Positions 44,401 to 60,100 of a DNA stretch of 64,000 nt are shown here, piece after piece (within the stretch, counting starts at the first letter, position 1; every line of letters begins with the position of its first letter). The stretch is from NCBI GenBank assembly GCA_040954595.2, contig CM082585.2, positions 1,240,001 to 1,304,000 of the forward strand, written 5' to 3'. The translations under genes were made by a program, and so were the position numbers. The stretch is from Balanoglossus misakiensis. Lineage: Eukaryota; Hemichordata. The notes below the pieces were generated by a model. That model had not been told where the DNA came from. It saw only the letters and a program-made list of their open reading frames with translations, and searched no databases.

Positions 44401-47400
44401 CTTATGCGCATAGGCATATGTATGTGTTCTACGCATCACAACAGAATTCGGTAAATAAACGAGGCTGTTTGGAAACAACCATGGAAATTTTACAACTATC
44501 CGTCGATCTACAGAGTCTGGTGGAAAAGTCTCTTATGCGCATAGGCCTATTACGTGTTCTGCGCCTCACAACAGAATTCGGTAAATAAACGAGGCTGTTT
44601 GGAAGCAACCATGGAAATTTTAGAACTATCCGTCGATCTACAGAGTATAGTGAAAAACGTTCTTATGCGCATAGGCCTATCTATGTATTATGCGCATCAC
44701 AACAGAAATCGCTAAATAAACGAGGCTGTATTTGGAAGCAACCATGTAAATTTTACAACTATCCGTCGATCTACGGAGTCTAGTGGAAAAATTTCTTATG
44801 CGCATAGGCATATGTATGTGTTCTGCGTCTCACAACAGAATTCTGTAAATAAACGAGGCTGTTTGGAAGCAACCATGGAAATTTTAGAACTATCCGTCGA
44901 TCTACAGAGTATAGTGGAAAACGTTCATATGCGCATAGGCCTATCTATGTGTTCTGCGCATCACAACAGAATTTTGTAAACAAACGATGCTTTGTTTGGA
45001 AGCAACCATGGAAATTTTAGAACTATCCGTCGATCTACGGAGTCTAGTGGTAAAATTTCTTATGCGCATAGGCATATGTATGTATTCTACGCATCACAAC
45101 AGAATTCGGTAAATAAACGAGGCTGTTTGGAAGCAACCATGGAAATTTTAGAACTATCCGTCGATCTACAGAGTCTACTGGAAAACGTTCTTATGCGCAT
45201 AGGCCTATCTATGTATTATGCGCATCACAACATAATTTTGTAAACAAACGAGGATGTGCTTGGAAGCAACCATGGAAATTTTAGAACTATCCGTCGATAT
45301 ACAGAGTCCAGTGGAAAACGTTCTTATGCGCATAGGCCTCTCTATTTGTTCTGCGCATCACAACAGAATTTTGTATACAAACGATGCTTTGTTTGGAAGC
45401 AACCATGGAAATTTTAGAACTATCCGTCGATCTACGGAGTCTAGTGGAAAAATTTCTTATGCGCATAGGCATATGTATGTGTTCTACGCATCACAACAGA
45501 ATTCGGTAAATAAACGAGGCTGTTTGGAAACAACCATGGAAATTTTACAACTGTCTGTCGATCTACCGAGTCTGGTGGAAAAGTTTCTTATGCGCATAGG
45601 CCTATTACGTGTTCTGCGCCTCACAAGAGAATTCGGTAAATAAACGAGGCTGTTTGGAAGCAACCATGGAAATTTTAGAACTATCCGTCGATCTACAGAG
45701 TCTAGTGGAAAACGTTCTTATGCGCATAGGCCTATCTATGTATTATGCGCATCACAACAGAATTTTGTAAACAAACGAGGATGTGTTTGGAAGCAACCAT
45801 GGAAATTTTAGAACTATCCGTCGATATACAGAGTCTAGTGGAAAACGTTCATATGCGCATAGGCCTCTCTATATGTTCTGCGCATCACAACAGAATTTTG
45901 TAAACAAACGATGCTTTGTTTGGAAGCAACCATGGAAATTTTAGAACTATCCGTCGATCTACGGAGTCTAGTGGAAAAATTTCTTATGCGCATAGGCATA
46001 TGTATGTGTTCTACGCATCACAACAGAATTCGGTAAATAAACGAGGCTGTTTGGAAACAACCATGGAAATTTTACAACTATCCGTCGATCTACAGAGTCT
46101 GGTGGAAAAGTCTCTTATGCGCATAGGCCTATTACGTGTTCTGCGCCTCACAACAGAATTCGGTAAATAAAAGAGGCTGTTTGGAAGCAACCATGGAAAT
46201 TTTAGAACTATCCGTCGATCTACAGAGTCTAGTGAAAAACGTTCTTATGCGCATAGGCCTATCTATGTATTATGCGCATCACAACAGAAATCGCTAAATA
46301 AACGAGGCTGTATTTGGAAGCAACCATGTAAATTTTACAACTATCCGTCGATCTACAGAGTCTAGTGGAAAAATTTCTTATGCGCATAGGCATATGTATG
46401 TGTTCTGCGTCTCACAACAGAATTCTGTAAATAAACGAGGCTGTTTGGAAGCAACCATGGAAATTTTAGAACTATCCGTCGATCTACAGAGTATAGTGGA
46501 AAACGTTCATATGCGCATAGGCCTATCTATGTGTTCTGCGCATCACAACAGAATTTTGTAAACAAACGATGCTTTGTTTGGAAGCAACCATGGAAATTTT
46601 AGAACTATCCGTCGATCTACGGAGTCTAGTGGTAAAATTTCTTATGCGCATAGGCATATGTATGTATTCTACGCATCACAACAGAATTCGGTAAATAAAC
46701 GAGGCTGTTTGGAAGCAACCATGGAAATTTTAGAACTATCCGTCGATCTACAGAGTCTACTGGAAAACGTTCTTATGCGCATAGGCCTATCTATGTATTA
46801 TGCGCATCACAACATAATTTTGTAAACAAACGAGGATGTGTTTGGAAGCAACCATGGAAATTTTAGAACTATCCGTCGATATACAGAGTCTAGTGGAAAA
46901 CTTTCTTATGCGCATAGGCCTCTCTATGTGTTCTGCGCATCACAACAGAATTTTGTAAACAAACGATGCTTTGTTTGGAAGCAACCATGGAAATTTTAGA
47001 ACTATCCGTCGATCTACGGAGTCTAGTGGAAAAATTTCTTATGCGCAAAGGCATATGTATGTGTTCTACGCATCACAACAGAATTCGGTAAATAAACGAG
47101 GCTGTTTGGAAACAACCATGGAAATTTTACAACTATCCGTCGATCTACAGAGTCTGGTGGAAAAGTTTCTTTTGCGCATAGGCCTATTACGTGTTCTGCG
47201 CCTCACAACAGAATTCGGTAAATAAACGAGGCTGTTTGGAAGCAACCATGGAAATTTTAGAACTATCCGTCGATCTACAGAGTATAGTGAAAAACGTTCT
47301 TATGCGCATAGGCCTATCTATGTATTATGCGCATCACAACAGAAATCGCTAAATAAACGAGGCTGTATTTGGAAGCAACCATGTAAATTTTACAACTATC

Positions 47401-50270
47401 CGTCGATCTACGGAGTCTAGTGGAAAAATTTCTTATGCGCATAGGCATATGTATGTGTTCTGCGTCTCACAACAGAATTCTGTAAATAAACGAGGCTGTT
47501 TGGAAGCAACCATGGAAATTTTAGAACTATCCGTCGATCTACAGAGTATAGTGGAAAACGTTCATATGCGCATAGGCCTATCTATGTGTTCTGCGCATCA
47601 CAACAGAATTTTGTAAACAAACGATGCTTTGTTTGGAAGCAACCATGGAAATTTTAGAACTATCCGTCGATCTACGGAGTCTAGTGGTAAAATTTCTTAT
47701 GCGCATAGGCATATGTATGTATTCTACGCATCACAACAGAATTCGGTAAATAAACGAGGCTGTTTGGAAGCAACCATGGAAATTTTAGAACTATCCGTCG
47801 ATCTACAGAGTCTACTGGAAAACGTTCTTATGCGCATAGGCCTATCTATGTATTATGCGCATCACAACATAATTTTGTAAACAAACGAGGATGTGCTTGG
47901 AAGCAACCATGGAAATTTTAGAACTATCCGTCGATATACAGAGTCCAGTGGAAAACGTTCTTATGCGCATAGGCCTCTCTATTTGTTCTGCGCATCACAA
48001 CAGAATTTTGTATACAAACGATGCTTTGTTTGGAAGCAACCATGGAAATTTTAGAACTATCCGTCGATCTACGGAGTCTAGTGGAAAAATTTCTTATGCG
48101 CATAGGCATATGTATGTGTTCTACGCATCACAACAGAATTCGGTAAATAAACGAGGCTGTTTGGAAACAACCATGGAAATTTTACAACTGTCTGTCGATC
48201 TACCGAGTCTGGTGGAAAAGTTTCTTATGCGCATAGGCCTATTACGTGTTCTGCGCCTCACAAGAGAATTCGGTAAATAAACGAGGCTGTTTGGAAGCAA
48301 CCATGGAAATTTTAGAACTATCCGTCGATCTACAGAGTCTAGTGGAAAACGTTCTTATGCGCATAGGCCTATCTATGTATTATGCGCATCACAACAGAAT
48401 TTTGTAAACAAACGAGGATGTGTTTGGAAGCAACCATGGAAATTTTAGAACTATCCGTCGATCTACAGAGTCTAGTGAAAAACGTTCTTATGCGCATAGG
48501 CCTATCTATGTATTATGCGCATCACAACAGAAATCGCTAAATAAACGAGGCTGTATTTGGAAGCAACCATGTAAATTTTACAACTATCCGTCGATCTACG
48601 GAGTCTAGTGGAAAAATTTCTTATGCGCATAGGCATATGTATGTGTTCTGCGTCTCACAACAGAATTCTGTAAATAAACGAGGCTGTTTGGAAGCAACCA
48701 TGGAAATTTTAGAACTATCCGTCGATCTACAGAGTCTAGTGGAAAACGTTCTTATGCGCATAGGCCTATCTATGTATTATGCGCATCACAACAGAATTTT
48801 GTAAACAAACGAGGATGTGTTTGGAAGCAACCATGGAAATTTTAGAACTATCCGTCGATATACAGAGTCTAGTGGAAAACGTTCATATGCGCATAGGCCT
48901 CTCTATGTGTTCTGCGCATCACAACAGAATTTTGTAAACAAACGATGCTTTGTTTGGAAGCAACCATGGAAATTTTAGAACTATCCGTCGATCTACGGAG
49001 TCTAGTGGAAAAATTTCTTATGCGCATAGGCATATGTATGTGTTCTACGCATCACAACAGAATTCGGTAAATAAACGAGGCTGTTTGGAAACAACCATGG
49101 AAATTTTACAACTATCCGTCGATCTACAGAGTCTGGTGGAAAAGTCTCTTATGCGCATAGGCCTATTACGTGTTCTGCGCCTCACAACAGAATTCGGTAA
49201 ATAAAAGAGGCTGTTTGGAAGCAACCATGGAAATTTTAGAACTATCCGTCGATCTACAGAGTCTAGTGAAAAACGTTCTTATGCGCATAGGCCTATCTAT
49301 GTATATGCGCATCACAACAGAAATCGCTAAATAAACGAGGCTGTATTTGGAAGCAACCATGTAAATTTTACAACTATCCGTCGATCTACGGAGTCTAGTG
49401 GAAAAATTTCTTATGCGCATAGGCATATGTATGTGTTCTGCGTCTCACAACAGAATTCTGTAAATAAACGAGGCTGTTTGGAAGCAACCATGGAAATTTT
49501 AGAACTATCCGTCGATCTACAGAGTATAGTGGAAAACGTTCATATGCGCATAGGCCTATCTATGTGTTCTGCGCATCACAACAGAATTTTGTAAACAAAC
49601 GATGCTTTGTTTGGAAGCAACCATGGAAATTTTAGAACTATCCGTCGATCTACGGAGTCTAGTGGTAAAATTTCTTATGCGCATAGGCATATGTATGTAT
49701 TCTACGCATCACAACAGAATTCGGTAAATAAACGAGGCTGTTTGGAAGCAACCATGGAAATTTTAGAACTATCCGTCGATCTACAGAGTCTACTGGAAAA
49801 CGTTCTTATGCGCATAGGCCTATCTATGTATTATGCGCATCACAACATAATTTTGTAAACAAACGAGGATGTGTTTGGAAGCAACCATGGAAATTTTAGA
49901 ACTATCCGTCGATATACAGAGTCTAGTGGAAAACTTTCTTATGCGCATAGGCCTCTCTATGTGTTCTGCGCATCACAACAGAATTTTGTAAACAAACGAT
50001 GCTTTGTTTGGAAGCAACCATGGAAATTTTAGAACTATCCGTCGATCTACGGAGTCTAGTGGAAAAATTTCTTATGCGCAAAGGCATATGTATGTGTTCT
50101 ACGCATCACAACAGAATTCGGTAAATAAACGAGGCTGTTTGGAAACAACCATGGAAATTTTACAACTATCCGTCGATCTACAGAGTCTGGTGGAAAAGTT
50201 TCTTTTGCGCATAGGCCTATTACGTGTTCTGCGCCTCACAACAGAATTCGGTAAATAAACGAGGCTGTTT
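41491..50270 (+). repeat. Domain C: higher-order blocks of 2,768 and 2,637 bp
   Basis: Marker units recur together: CACAACAGATTTGTAAAC at about 41540 and 44308; GTGGTAAAATTTC at 42281, 43862, 45049, 46630, 47686 and 49670; GTCCAGTGGAAAACG at 42538, 45306 and 47943. The offset is 2,768 between the first two blocks and 2,637 between the second and third. Monomers with ACCATGTAAATTTTACAAC and GAAATCGCTAAATAAACG are confined to this domain and those right of it. Confidence 0.82.
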
Positions 50271-50800
50271 GGAAGCAACCATGGAAATTTTAGAACTATC
50301 CGTCGATCTACAGAGTCTAGTCGAAAACGTTCTTATGCGCATAGGCCTATCTATGTATTATGCGCATCACAACAGAAACCGCTAAATAAACGAGGCTGTA
50401 TTTGGAAGCAACCATGTAAATTTTACAACTATCCGTCGATCTACAGAGTCTGGTGGAAAACTTTCTTATGCGCATAGGCCTATTACGTGTTCTGCGCCTC
50501 ACAACAGAATTCGGTAAATAAACGAGGCTGTTTGGAAGCAACCATGGAAATTTTAGAACTATCCGTCGATCTACAGAGTCTAGTCGAAAACGTTCTTATG
50601 CGCATAGGCCTATCTATGTATTATGCGCATCACAACAGAAACCGCTAAATAAACGAGGCTGTATTTGGAAGCAACCATGTAAATTTTACAACTATCCGTC
50701 GATCTACAGAGTCTGGTGGAAAACTTTCTTATGCGCATAGGCCTATTACGTGTTCTGCGCCTAACAACAGAATTCGGTAAATAAACGAGGCTGTTTGGAA
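50271..50800 (+). repeat. Domain D: 263-bp dimer, two copies
   Basis: GAGTCTAGTCGAAAACG followed by GAAACCGCTAAATAAACG occurs at about 50314 and 50577 and nowhere else that I noticed. The two dimers differ by CTCACAACAG/CTAACAACAG in the second monomer. Confidence 0.82.
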
Positions 50801-53800
50801 GCAACCATGGAAATTTTAGAACTATCCGTCGATCTACAGAGTCTAATGGAAAAATGTCTTATGCGCATAGGCCTATCATGTGTTCTGCGCCTCACAACAG
50901 AATTCCGTAAATAAACGAGGCTGTTTGGAAGCAACCGTGGAAATTTTAGAACTATCTCTCGATCTACAGAGTATAGTGGAAAACTTTCATATGCGCATAG
51001 GCCTATCTATGTGTTATGCGCCTCACAACAGAATTCCGTAAATAAACGAGGCTGTTTGGAAGCAAACATGGAAATTTTAGAACTATCTGTCGATCTACAG
51101 AGTATAGTGGAAAACGTTCATATGCGCATAGGCCTATCTATGTGTTATGCGCATCACAACAGAATTTTGTAAACAAACGAAGCGGAGTTTGGAAGCAACC
51201 ATGGAAATTTTAGAACTATCTCTCGATCTACAGAGTATAGTGGAAAACGTTCATTTGCGCATAGGCCTATCTATGTGTTCTGCGCGTCACAACAGAATTT
51301 TGTAAACAAACGATGCTTTGTTTGGAAGCAACCATGGAAATTTAAGAACTATCCATCGATCTACAGAGTCTATAGTGGAAAACTTTCTTATGCACATATG
51401 CCTATCTATGTGTTCTGCGCCTCAAAACAGAATTCCGTAAATAAAAGAGGCTGTTTGGAAGCAAACATGGAAATTCAAGAACTATCTCTCGATCTACAGA
51501 GTATAGTGGAAAACGTTCATATGCGCATAGGCCTATCATGTGTTATGCACATCACAACAGAATTTTGTAAACAAACGAGGCTTTGTTTGGAAGCAACAAT
51601 GGAAATTTTAGAACTATCTGTCGATCTACTGAGTATAGTGGAAAACGTTCATATGCGCATAGGCCTATATATGTGTTCTGCGCATCACAACAGAATTTTG
51701 TAAACAATCGAGGATGTGTTTGGAAGCAACAATGGAAATTTTAGAACTATCCGTCGATCTACGGAGTATAGTGGAAAACGTTCATATGCGCATAGGCCTA
51801 TATATGTGTTCTGCGCATCACAACAGAATTTTGTAAACAAACGAGGCTTTGTTTGGAAGCAACAATGGAAATTTTAGAACTATCTCTCGATCTACAGAGT
51901 ATAGTGGAAAACGTTCTTATGCGCATAGGCCTCTCTATGTGTTCTGCGCATCACAACAGAATTTTGTAAACAAACGATGCTTTGTTTGGAAGCAACCATG
52001 GAAATTTTAGAACTATCCGTCGATCTACGGAGTCTAGTGGAAAAATTTCTTATGCGCATAGGCATATGTATGTGTTCTACGCATCACAACAGAATTCGGT
52101 AAATAAACGAGGCTGTTTGGAAACAACCATGGAAATTTTACAACTATCCGTCGATCTACAGAGTCTGGTGGAAAAGTTTCTTATGCGCATAGGCCTATTA
52201 CGTGTTCTGCGCCTCACAACAGAATTCGGTAAATAAACGAGGCTGTTTGGAAGCAACCATGGAAATTTTAGAACTATCCGTCGATCTACAGAGTCTAGTG
52301 GAAAACGTTCTTATGCGCATAGGCCTATCTATGTATTATGCGCATCACAACATAATTTTGTAAACAAACGAGGATGTGTTTGGAAGCAACCATGGAAATT
52401 TTAGAAATATCCGTCGATATACAGAGACTAGTGGAAAACGTTCTTATGCGCATAGGCCTCTCTATGTGTTCTGCGCATCACAACAGAATTTTGTAAACAA
52501 ACGATGCTTTGTTTGGAAGCAACCATGGAAATTTTAGAACTATCCGTCGATCTACGGAGTCTAGTGGAAAAATTTCTTATGCGCATAGGCATATGTATGT
52601 GTTCTACGCATCACAACAGAATTCCGTAAATAAACGAGGCTGTTTGGAAGCAACCGTGGAAATTTTAGAACTATCTCTCGATCTACAGAGTATAGTGGAA
52701 AACGTTCATATGCGCATAGGCCTATCTATGTGTTATGCGCCTCACAACAGAATTCCGTAAATAAACGAGGCTGTTTGGAAGCAAACATGGAAATTTTAGA
52801 ACTATCTGTCGATCTACAGAGTATAGTGGAAAACGTTCATATGCGCATAGGCCTATCTATGTGTTATGCGCATCACAACAGAATTTTGTAAACAAACGAA
52901 GCGGAGTTTGGAAGCAACCATGGAAATTTTAGAACTATCTCTCGATCTACAGAGTATAGTGGAAAACGTTCATTTGCGCATAGGCCTATCTATGTGTTCT
53001 GCGCGTCACAACAGAATTTTGTAAACAAACGATGCTTTGTTTGGAAGCAACCATGGAAATTTAAGAACTATCCATCGATCTACAGAGTCTATAGTGGAAA
53101 ACTTTCTTATGCACATATGCCTATCTATGTGTTCTGCGCCTCAAAACAGAATTCCGTAAATAAAAGAGGCTGTTTGGAAGCAAACATGGAAATTCAAGAA
53201 CTATCTCTCGATCTACAGAGTATAGTGGAAAACGTTCATATGCGCATAGGCCTATCATGTGTTATGCACATCACAACAGAATTTTGTAAACAAACGAGGC
53301 TTTGTTTGGAAGCAACAATGGAAATTTTAGAACTATCTGTCGATCTACTGAGTATAGTGGAAAACGTTCATATGCGCATAGGCCTATATATGTGTTCTGC
53401 GCATCACAACAGAATTTTGTAAACAATCGAGGATGTGTTTGGAAGCAACAATGGAAATTTTAGAACTATCCGTCGATCTACGGAGTATAGTGGAAAACGT
53501 TCATATGCGCATAGGCCTATATATGTGTTCTGCGCATCACAACAGAATTTTGTAAACAAACGAGGCTTTGTTTGGAAGCAACAATGGAAATTTTAGAACT
53601 ATCTCTCGATCTACAGAGTATAGTGGAAAACGTTCTTATGCGCATAGGCCTCTCTATGTGTTCTGCGCATCACAACAGAATTTTGTAAACAAACGATGCT
53701 TTGTTTGGAAGCAACCATGGAAATTTTAGAACTATCCGTCGATCTACGGAGTCTAGTGGAAAAATTTCTTATGCGCATAGGCATATGTATGTGTTCTACG

Positions 53801-54134
53801 CATCACAACAGAATTCGGTAAATAAACGAGGCTGTTTGGAAACAACCATGGAAATTTTACAACTATCCGTCGATCTACAGAGTCTGGTGGAAAAGTTTCT
53901 TATGCGCATAGGCCTATTACGTGTTCTGCGCCTCACAACAGAATTCGGTAAATAAACGAGGCTGTTTGGAAGCAACCATGGAAATTTTAGAACTATCCGT
54001 CGATCTACAGAGTCTAGTGGAAAACGTTCTTATGCGCATAGGCCTATCTATGTATTATGCGCATCACAACATAATTTTGTAAACAAACGAGGATGTGTTT
54101 GGAAGCAACCATGGAAATTTTAGAAATATCCGTC
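50801..54134 (+). repeat. Domain E: 1,719-bp block, one full copy and most of a second
   Basis: Blocks from about 50897 and 52616 match at an offset of 1719. They share an unusual unit with CGAAGCGGAGTTTGG (51178 and 52897), CAGAGTCTATAGTGG with a 3-base insertion, and TTAGAAATATCC (52404 and 54121). Identity ends at about 54134. A 397-bp trimer (54361 and 54758) follows. Confidence 0.85.
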
Positions 54135-57100
54135 GATCTACGGAGTATAGTGGAAAACGTTCATATGCGCATAGGCCTATATATGTGTTCTGCGCATCAC
54201 AACAGAATTTTGTAAACAAACGAGGCTTTGTTTGGAAGCAACAATGGAAATTTTAGAACTATCTCTCGATCTACAGAGTATAGTGGAAAACGTTCTTATG
54301 CGCATAGGCCTCTCTATGTGTTCTGCGCATCACAACAGAATTTTGTAAACAAACGATGCTTTGTTTGGAAGCAACCATGGAAATTTTAGAACTATCCGTC
54401 GATCTACGGAGTCTAGTGGAAAAATTTCTTATGCGCATAGGCATATGTATGTGTTCTACGCATCACAACAGAATTCGGTAAATAAACGAGGCTGTTTGGA
54501 AACAACCATGGAAATTTTAGAACTATCCGTCGATCTACGGAGTATAGTGGAAAACGTTCATATGCGCATAGGCCTATATATGTGTTCTGCGCATCACAAC
54601 AGAATTTTGTAAACAAACGAGGCTTTGTTTGGAAGCAACAATGGAAATTTTAGAACTATCTCTCGATCTACAGAGTATAGTGGAAAACGTTCTTATGCGC
54701 ATAGGCCTCTCTATGTGTTCTGCGCATCACAACAGAATTTTGTAAACAAACGATGCTTTGTTTGGAAGCAACCATGGAAATTTTAGAACTATCCGTCGAT
54801 CTACGGAGTCTAGTGGAAAAATTTCTTATGCGCATAGGCATATGTATGTGTTCTACGCATCACAACAGAATTCGGTAAATAAACGAGGCTGTTTGGAAAC
54901 AACCATGGAAATTTTACAACTATCCGTCGATCTACAGAGTCTGGTGGAAAAGTTTCTTATGCACATAGGCCTATTACGTGTTCTGCGCCTCACAACAGAA
55001 TTCGGTAAATAAACGAGGCTGTTTGGAAGCAACCATGGAAATTTTAGAACTATCCGTCGATCTACAGAGTCTAGTGGAAAACGTTCTTATGCGCATAGGC
55101 CTATCTATGTATTATGCGCATCACAACATAATTTTGTAAACAAACGAGGATGTGTTTGGAAGCAACCATGGAAATTTTAGAACTATCCGTCGATATACAG
55201 AGACTAGTGGAAAACGTTCTTATGCGCATAGGCCTCTCTATGTGTTCTGCGCATCACAACAGAATTTTGTAAACAAACGATGCTTTGTTTGGAAGCAACC
55301 ATGGAAATTTTAGAACTATCCGTCGATCTACGGAGTCTAGTGGAAAAATTTCTTATGCGCATAGGCATATGTATGTGTTCTACGCATCACAACAGAATTT
55401 GGTAAATAAACGAGGCTGTTTGGAAGCAACCATGGAAATTTTATAACTATCCGTCGATTTACAGAGTCTAGTGGAAAACGTTCTTATGCGCATAGGCCTA
55501 TCTATGTATTATGCGCATCACAACAGAAATCGCTAAATAAACGAGGCTGTATTTGGAAGCAACCATGTAAATTTTACAACTATCCGTCGATCTACAGAGT
55601 CTGGTGGAAAACTTTCTTATGCGCACAGGCCTATTACGTGTTCTGCGCCTAACAACAGAATTCGGTAAATAAACGAGGCTGTTTGGAAGCAACCATGGAA
55701 ATTTAAGAACTATCCGTCGATCTACAGAGACTATAGTGGAAAAATGTTTTATGCGCATAGGCCTATCATGTGTTATGCACATCACAACAGAATTTTGTAA
55801 AGAAACGAGGCTTTGTTTGGAAGCAACAATTGAAATTTTAGAACTATCTCTCGATCTACGGAGTATAGTGGAAAACGTTCATATGCGCATAGGCCTATCT
55901 ATGTGTTCTGAGCATCACAACAGAATTTTGTAAACAATCGAGGATGTGTTTGGAAGCAATCATGGAAATTTTAGAACTATCCGTCGATCTACAGAGTCTA
56001 GTGGGAAACTTTCTTATGCGCATAGGCATATGTATGTGTTCAGCGCATCACAACAGAATTTTGTAAATGAACGAGGCTGTGTTTGGAAACAACCATGGAA
56101 ATTTTAGAACTTTCTCTCGATCTACAGAGTCTAGTGGAAAACGTTCTTATGCGCATAGGCGTATCTATGTGTTATGCGCATCACAACAGAAATCGGTAAA
56201 TAAACGAGGCTGTATTTGGAAGCAACCATGTAAATTTTACAACTATCCGTCGATCTACAGAGTTTGGTGGAAAACTTTCTTATGCGCATAGGCCTATTAC
56301 GTGTTCTGCGCCTAACAACAGAATTCGGTAAATAAACGAGGCTGTTTGGAAACAACCATGGAAATTTTAGAACTATCCGTCGATCTACAGAGTCTAGTGG
56401 AAAAACGTTCATGTGCGCATAGGCCTATCATGTGTTATGCACATCACAACAAAATTTTGTAAACAAACGAGGCTTTGTTTGGAAGCAACAATGGAAATTT
56501 TAGAACTATCTGTCGATCTACGGAGTATAGTGGAAAACGTTCATATGCGCATAGGCCTATATATGTGTTCTGCGCATCACAACAGAATTTTGTAAACAAT
56601 CGAGGATGTGTTTGGAAGCAATCATGGAAATTTTAGAACTATCCGTCGATCTACAGAGTCTATAGTGGAAAACTTTCTTATGCACATATGCCTATCTATG
56701 TGTTCTGCGCCTCAAAACAGAATTCCGTAAATAAACGAGGCTGTTTGGAAGCAAACATGGAAATTCTAGAACTATCTCTCGATCTACAGAGTCTAGTGGA
56801 AAACGTTCATATATGCGCATAGGCCTATCATGTGTTATGCACATCACAACAGAATTTTGTAAACAAACGAGGCTTTGTTTGGAAGCAACAATGGAAATTT
56901 TAGAACTATCTGTCGATCTACGGAGTATAGTGGAAAACGTTCATATGCGCATAGGCCTATATATGTGTTCTGCGCATCACAACAGAATTTTGTAAACAAT
57001 CGAGGCTTTGTTTGGAAGCAACAATGGAAATTTTAGAACTATCTGTCGATCTACGGAGTATAGTGGAAAACGTTCATATGCGCATAGGCCTATATATGTG

Positions 57101-60100
57101 TTCTGCGCATCACAACAGAATTTTGTAAACAAACGAGGCTTTGTTTGGAAGCAACAATGGAAATTTTAGAACTATCTCTCGATCTACAGAGTATAGTGGA
57201 AAACGTTCTTATGCGCATAGGCCTATCATGTGTTATGCACATCACAACAGAATTTTGTAAACAATCGAGGATGTGTTTGGAAGCAATCATGGAAATTTTA
57301 GAACTATCCGTCGATCTACAGAGTCTAGTGGGAAACTTTCTTATGCGCATAGGCATATGTATGTGTTCAGCGCATCACAACAGAATTTTGTAAATGAACG
57401 AGGCTGTGTTTGGAAACAACCATGGAAATTTTAGAACTATCTCTCGATCTACAGAGTCTAGTGTAAAACTTTATTATGCACATAGGCCTATCTATGTATT
57501 ATGCGCATCACAACAGAAATCGCTAAATAAACGAGGCTGTATTTGGAAGCAACCATGTAAATTTTACAACTATCCGTCGATCTACAGAGTCTGGTGGAAA
57601 ACTTTCTTATGCGCATAGGCCTATTACGTGTTCTGCGCCTAACAACAGAATTCGGTAAATAAACGAGGCTGTTTGGAAGCAACCATGGAAATTTTTGAAC
57701 TATCCGTCGATCTACAGAGTCTAGTGGAAAAATGTCTTATGCGCATAGGCCTATCGTGTGTTCTGCGCCTCACAACATAATTCCGTAAATAAACGAGGCT
57801 GTTTGGAAGCAACCGTGGAAATTTTAGAACTATCTCTCGATCTACAGAGTATAGTGGAAAACGTTCATATGCGCATAGGCCTATCATGTGTTATGCACAT
57901 CACAACATAATTTTGTAAACAAACGAGGCTTTGTTTGGAAGCAACCGTGGAAATTTTAGAACTATCTCTCGATCTACAGAGTATAGTGGAAAACGTTCAT
58001 ATGCGCATAGGCCTATCATGTGTTATGCACATCACAACATAATTTTGTAAACAAACGAGGCTTTGTTTGGAAGCAACATTGGAAATTTTAGAACTATCTG
58101 TCGATCTACGGAGTATAGTGGAAAACGTTCATATATGCGCATAGGCCTATATATGTGTTCTGCGCATCACAACAGAATTTTGTAAATGAACGAGGCTGTG
58201 TTTGGAAACAACCATGGAAATTTTAGAACTATCTCTCGATCTACAGAGTATAGTGGAAAACGTTCATATGCGCATAGGCCTATCATGTGTTATGCACATC
58301 ACAACATAATTTTGTAAACAAACGAGGCTTTGTTTGGAAGCAACATTGGAAATTTTAGAACTATCTGTCGATCTACGGAGTATAGTGGAAAACGTTCATA
58401 TGCGCATAGGCCTATATATGTGTTCTGCGCATCACAACAGAATTTTGTAAACAATCGAGGATGTGTTTGGAAGCAATCATGGAAATTTTAGAACTATCCG
58501 TCGATCTACAGAATCTAGTGGGAAACTTTCTTATGCGCATAGGCATATGTATGTGTTCAGCGCATCACAACAGAATTTTGTAAATGAACGAGGCTGTGTT
58601 TGGAAACAACCATGGAAATTTTAGAACAATCTCTCGATATAAAGTTGAAAAGTTTCTTATGCGCATAGGCCTATTACGTGTTCTGCGCCTCACAACAGAA
58701 TTCGGTAAATAAACGAGGCTGTTTGGAAGCAACAATGGAAATTTTAGAACTATCTGTCGATCTACGGAGTATAGTGGAAAACGTTCATATGCGCATAGGC
58801 CTATATATGTGTTCTGCGCATCACAACAGAATTTTGTAAACAATCGAGGCTTTGTTTGGAAGCAACAATGGAAACTTTAGAACTATCCGTCGATCTACAG
58901 AGTCTATAGTGGAAAACTTTCTTATGCACATATGCCTATCTATGTGTTCTGCGCCTCAAAACAGAATTCCGTAAATAAACGAGGCTGTTTGGAAGCAAAC
59001 ATGGAAATTCTAGAACTATCTCTCGATCTACAGAGTATAGTGGAAAACGTTCATATGCGCATAGGCCTATCATGTGTTATGCACATCACAACAGAATTTT
59101 GTAAACAAACGAGGCTTTGTTTGGAAGCAACAATGGAAATTTTAGAGCTATCTGTCGATCTACAGAGTATAGTGGAAAACGTTCATATGCGCATAGGCCT
59201 ATATATGTGTTCTGCGCATCACAACAGAATTTTGTAAACAAACGAGGATGTGTTTGGAAGCAACAATGGAAATTTTAGAACTATCCGTCGATCTACGGAG
59301 TATAGTGGAAAACGTTCATATGCGCATAGGCCTATATATGTGTTCTGCGCATCACAACAGAATTTTGTAAACAAACGAGGCTTTGTTTGGAAACAACCAT
59401 GGAAATTTTAGAACTATCTCTCGATCTACAGAGTCTAGTGTAAAACTTTATTATGCACATAGGCCTATCTATGTATTATGCGCATCACAACAGAAATCGC
59501 TAAATAAACGAGGCTGTATTTGGAAGCAACCATGTAAATTTTACAACTATCCGTCGATCTACAGAGTCTGGTGGAAAACTTTCTTATGCGCATAGGCCTA
59601 TTACGTGTTCTGCGCCTAACAACAGAATTCGGTAAATAAACGAGGCTGTTTGGAAGCAACCATGGAAATTTTTGAACTATCCGTCGATCTACAGAGTCTA
59701 GTGGAAAAATGTCTTATGCGCATAGGCCTATCGTGTGTTCTGCGCCTCACAACATAATTCCGTAAATAAACGAGGCTGTTTGGAAGCAACAATGGAAACT
59801 TTAGAACTATCCGTCGATCTACAGAGTCTATAGTGGAAAACTTTCTTATGCACATATGCCTATCTATGTGTTCTGCGCCTCAAAACAGAATTCCGTAAAT
59901 AAACGAGGCTGTTTGGAAGCAAACATGGAAATTCTAGAACTATCTCTCGATCTACAGAGTATAGTGGAAAACGTTCATATGCGCATAGGCCTATCATGTG
60001 TTATGCACATCACAACAGAATTTTGTAAACAAACGAGGCTTTGTTTGGAAGCAACAATGGAAATTTTAGAGCTATCTGTCGATCTACGGAGTATAGTGGA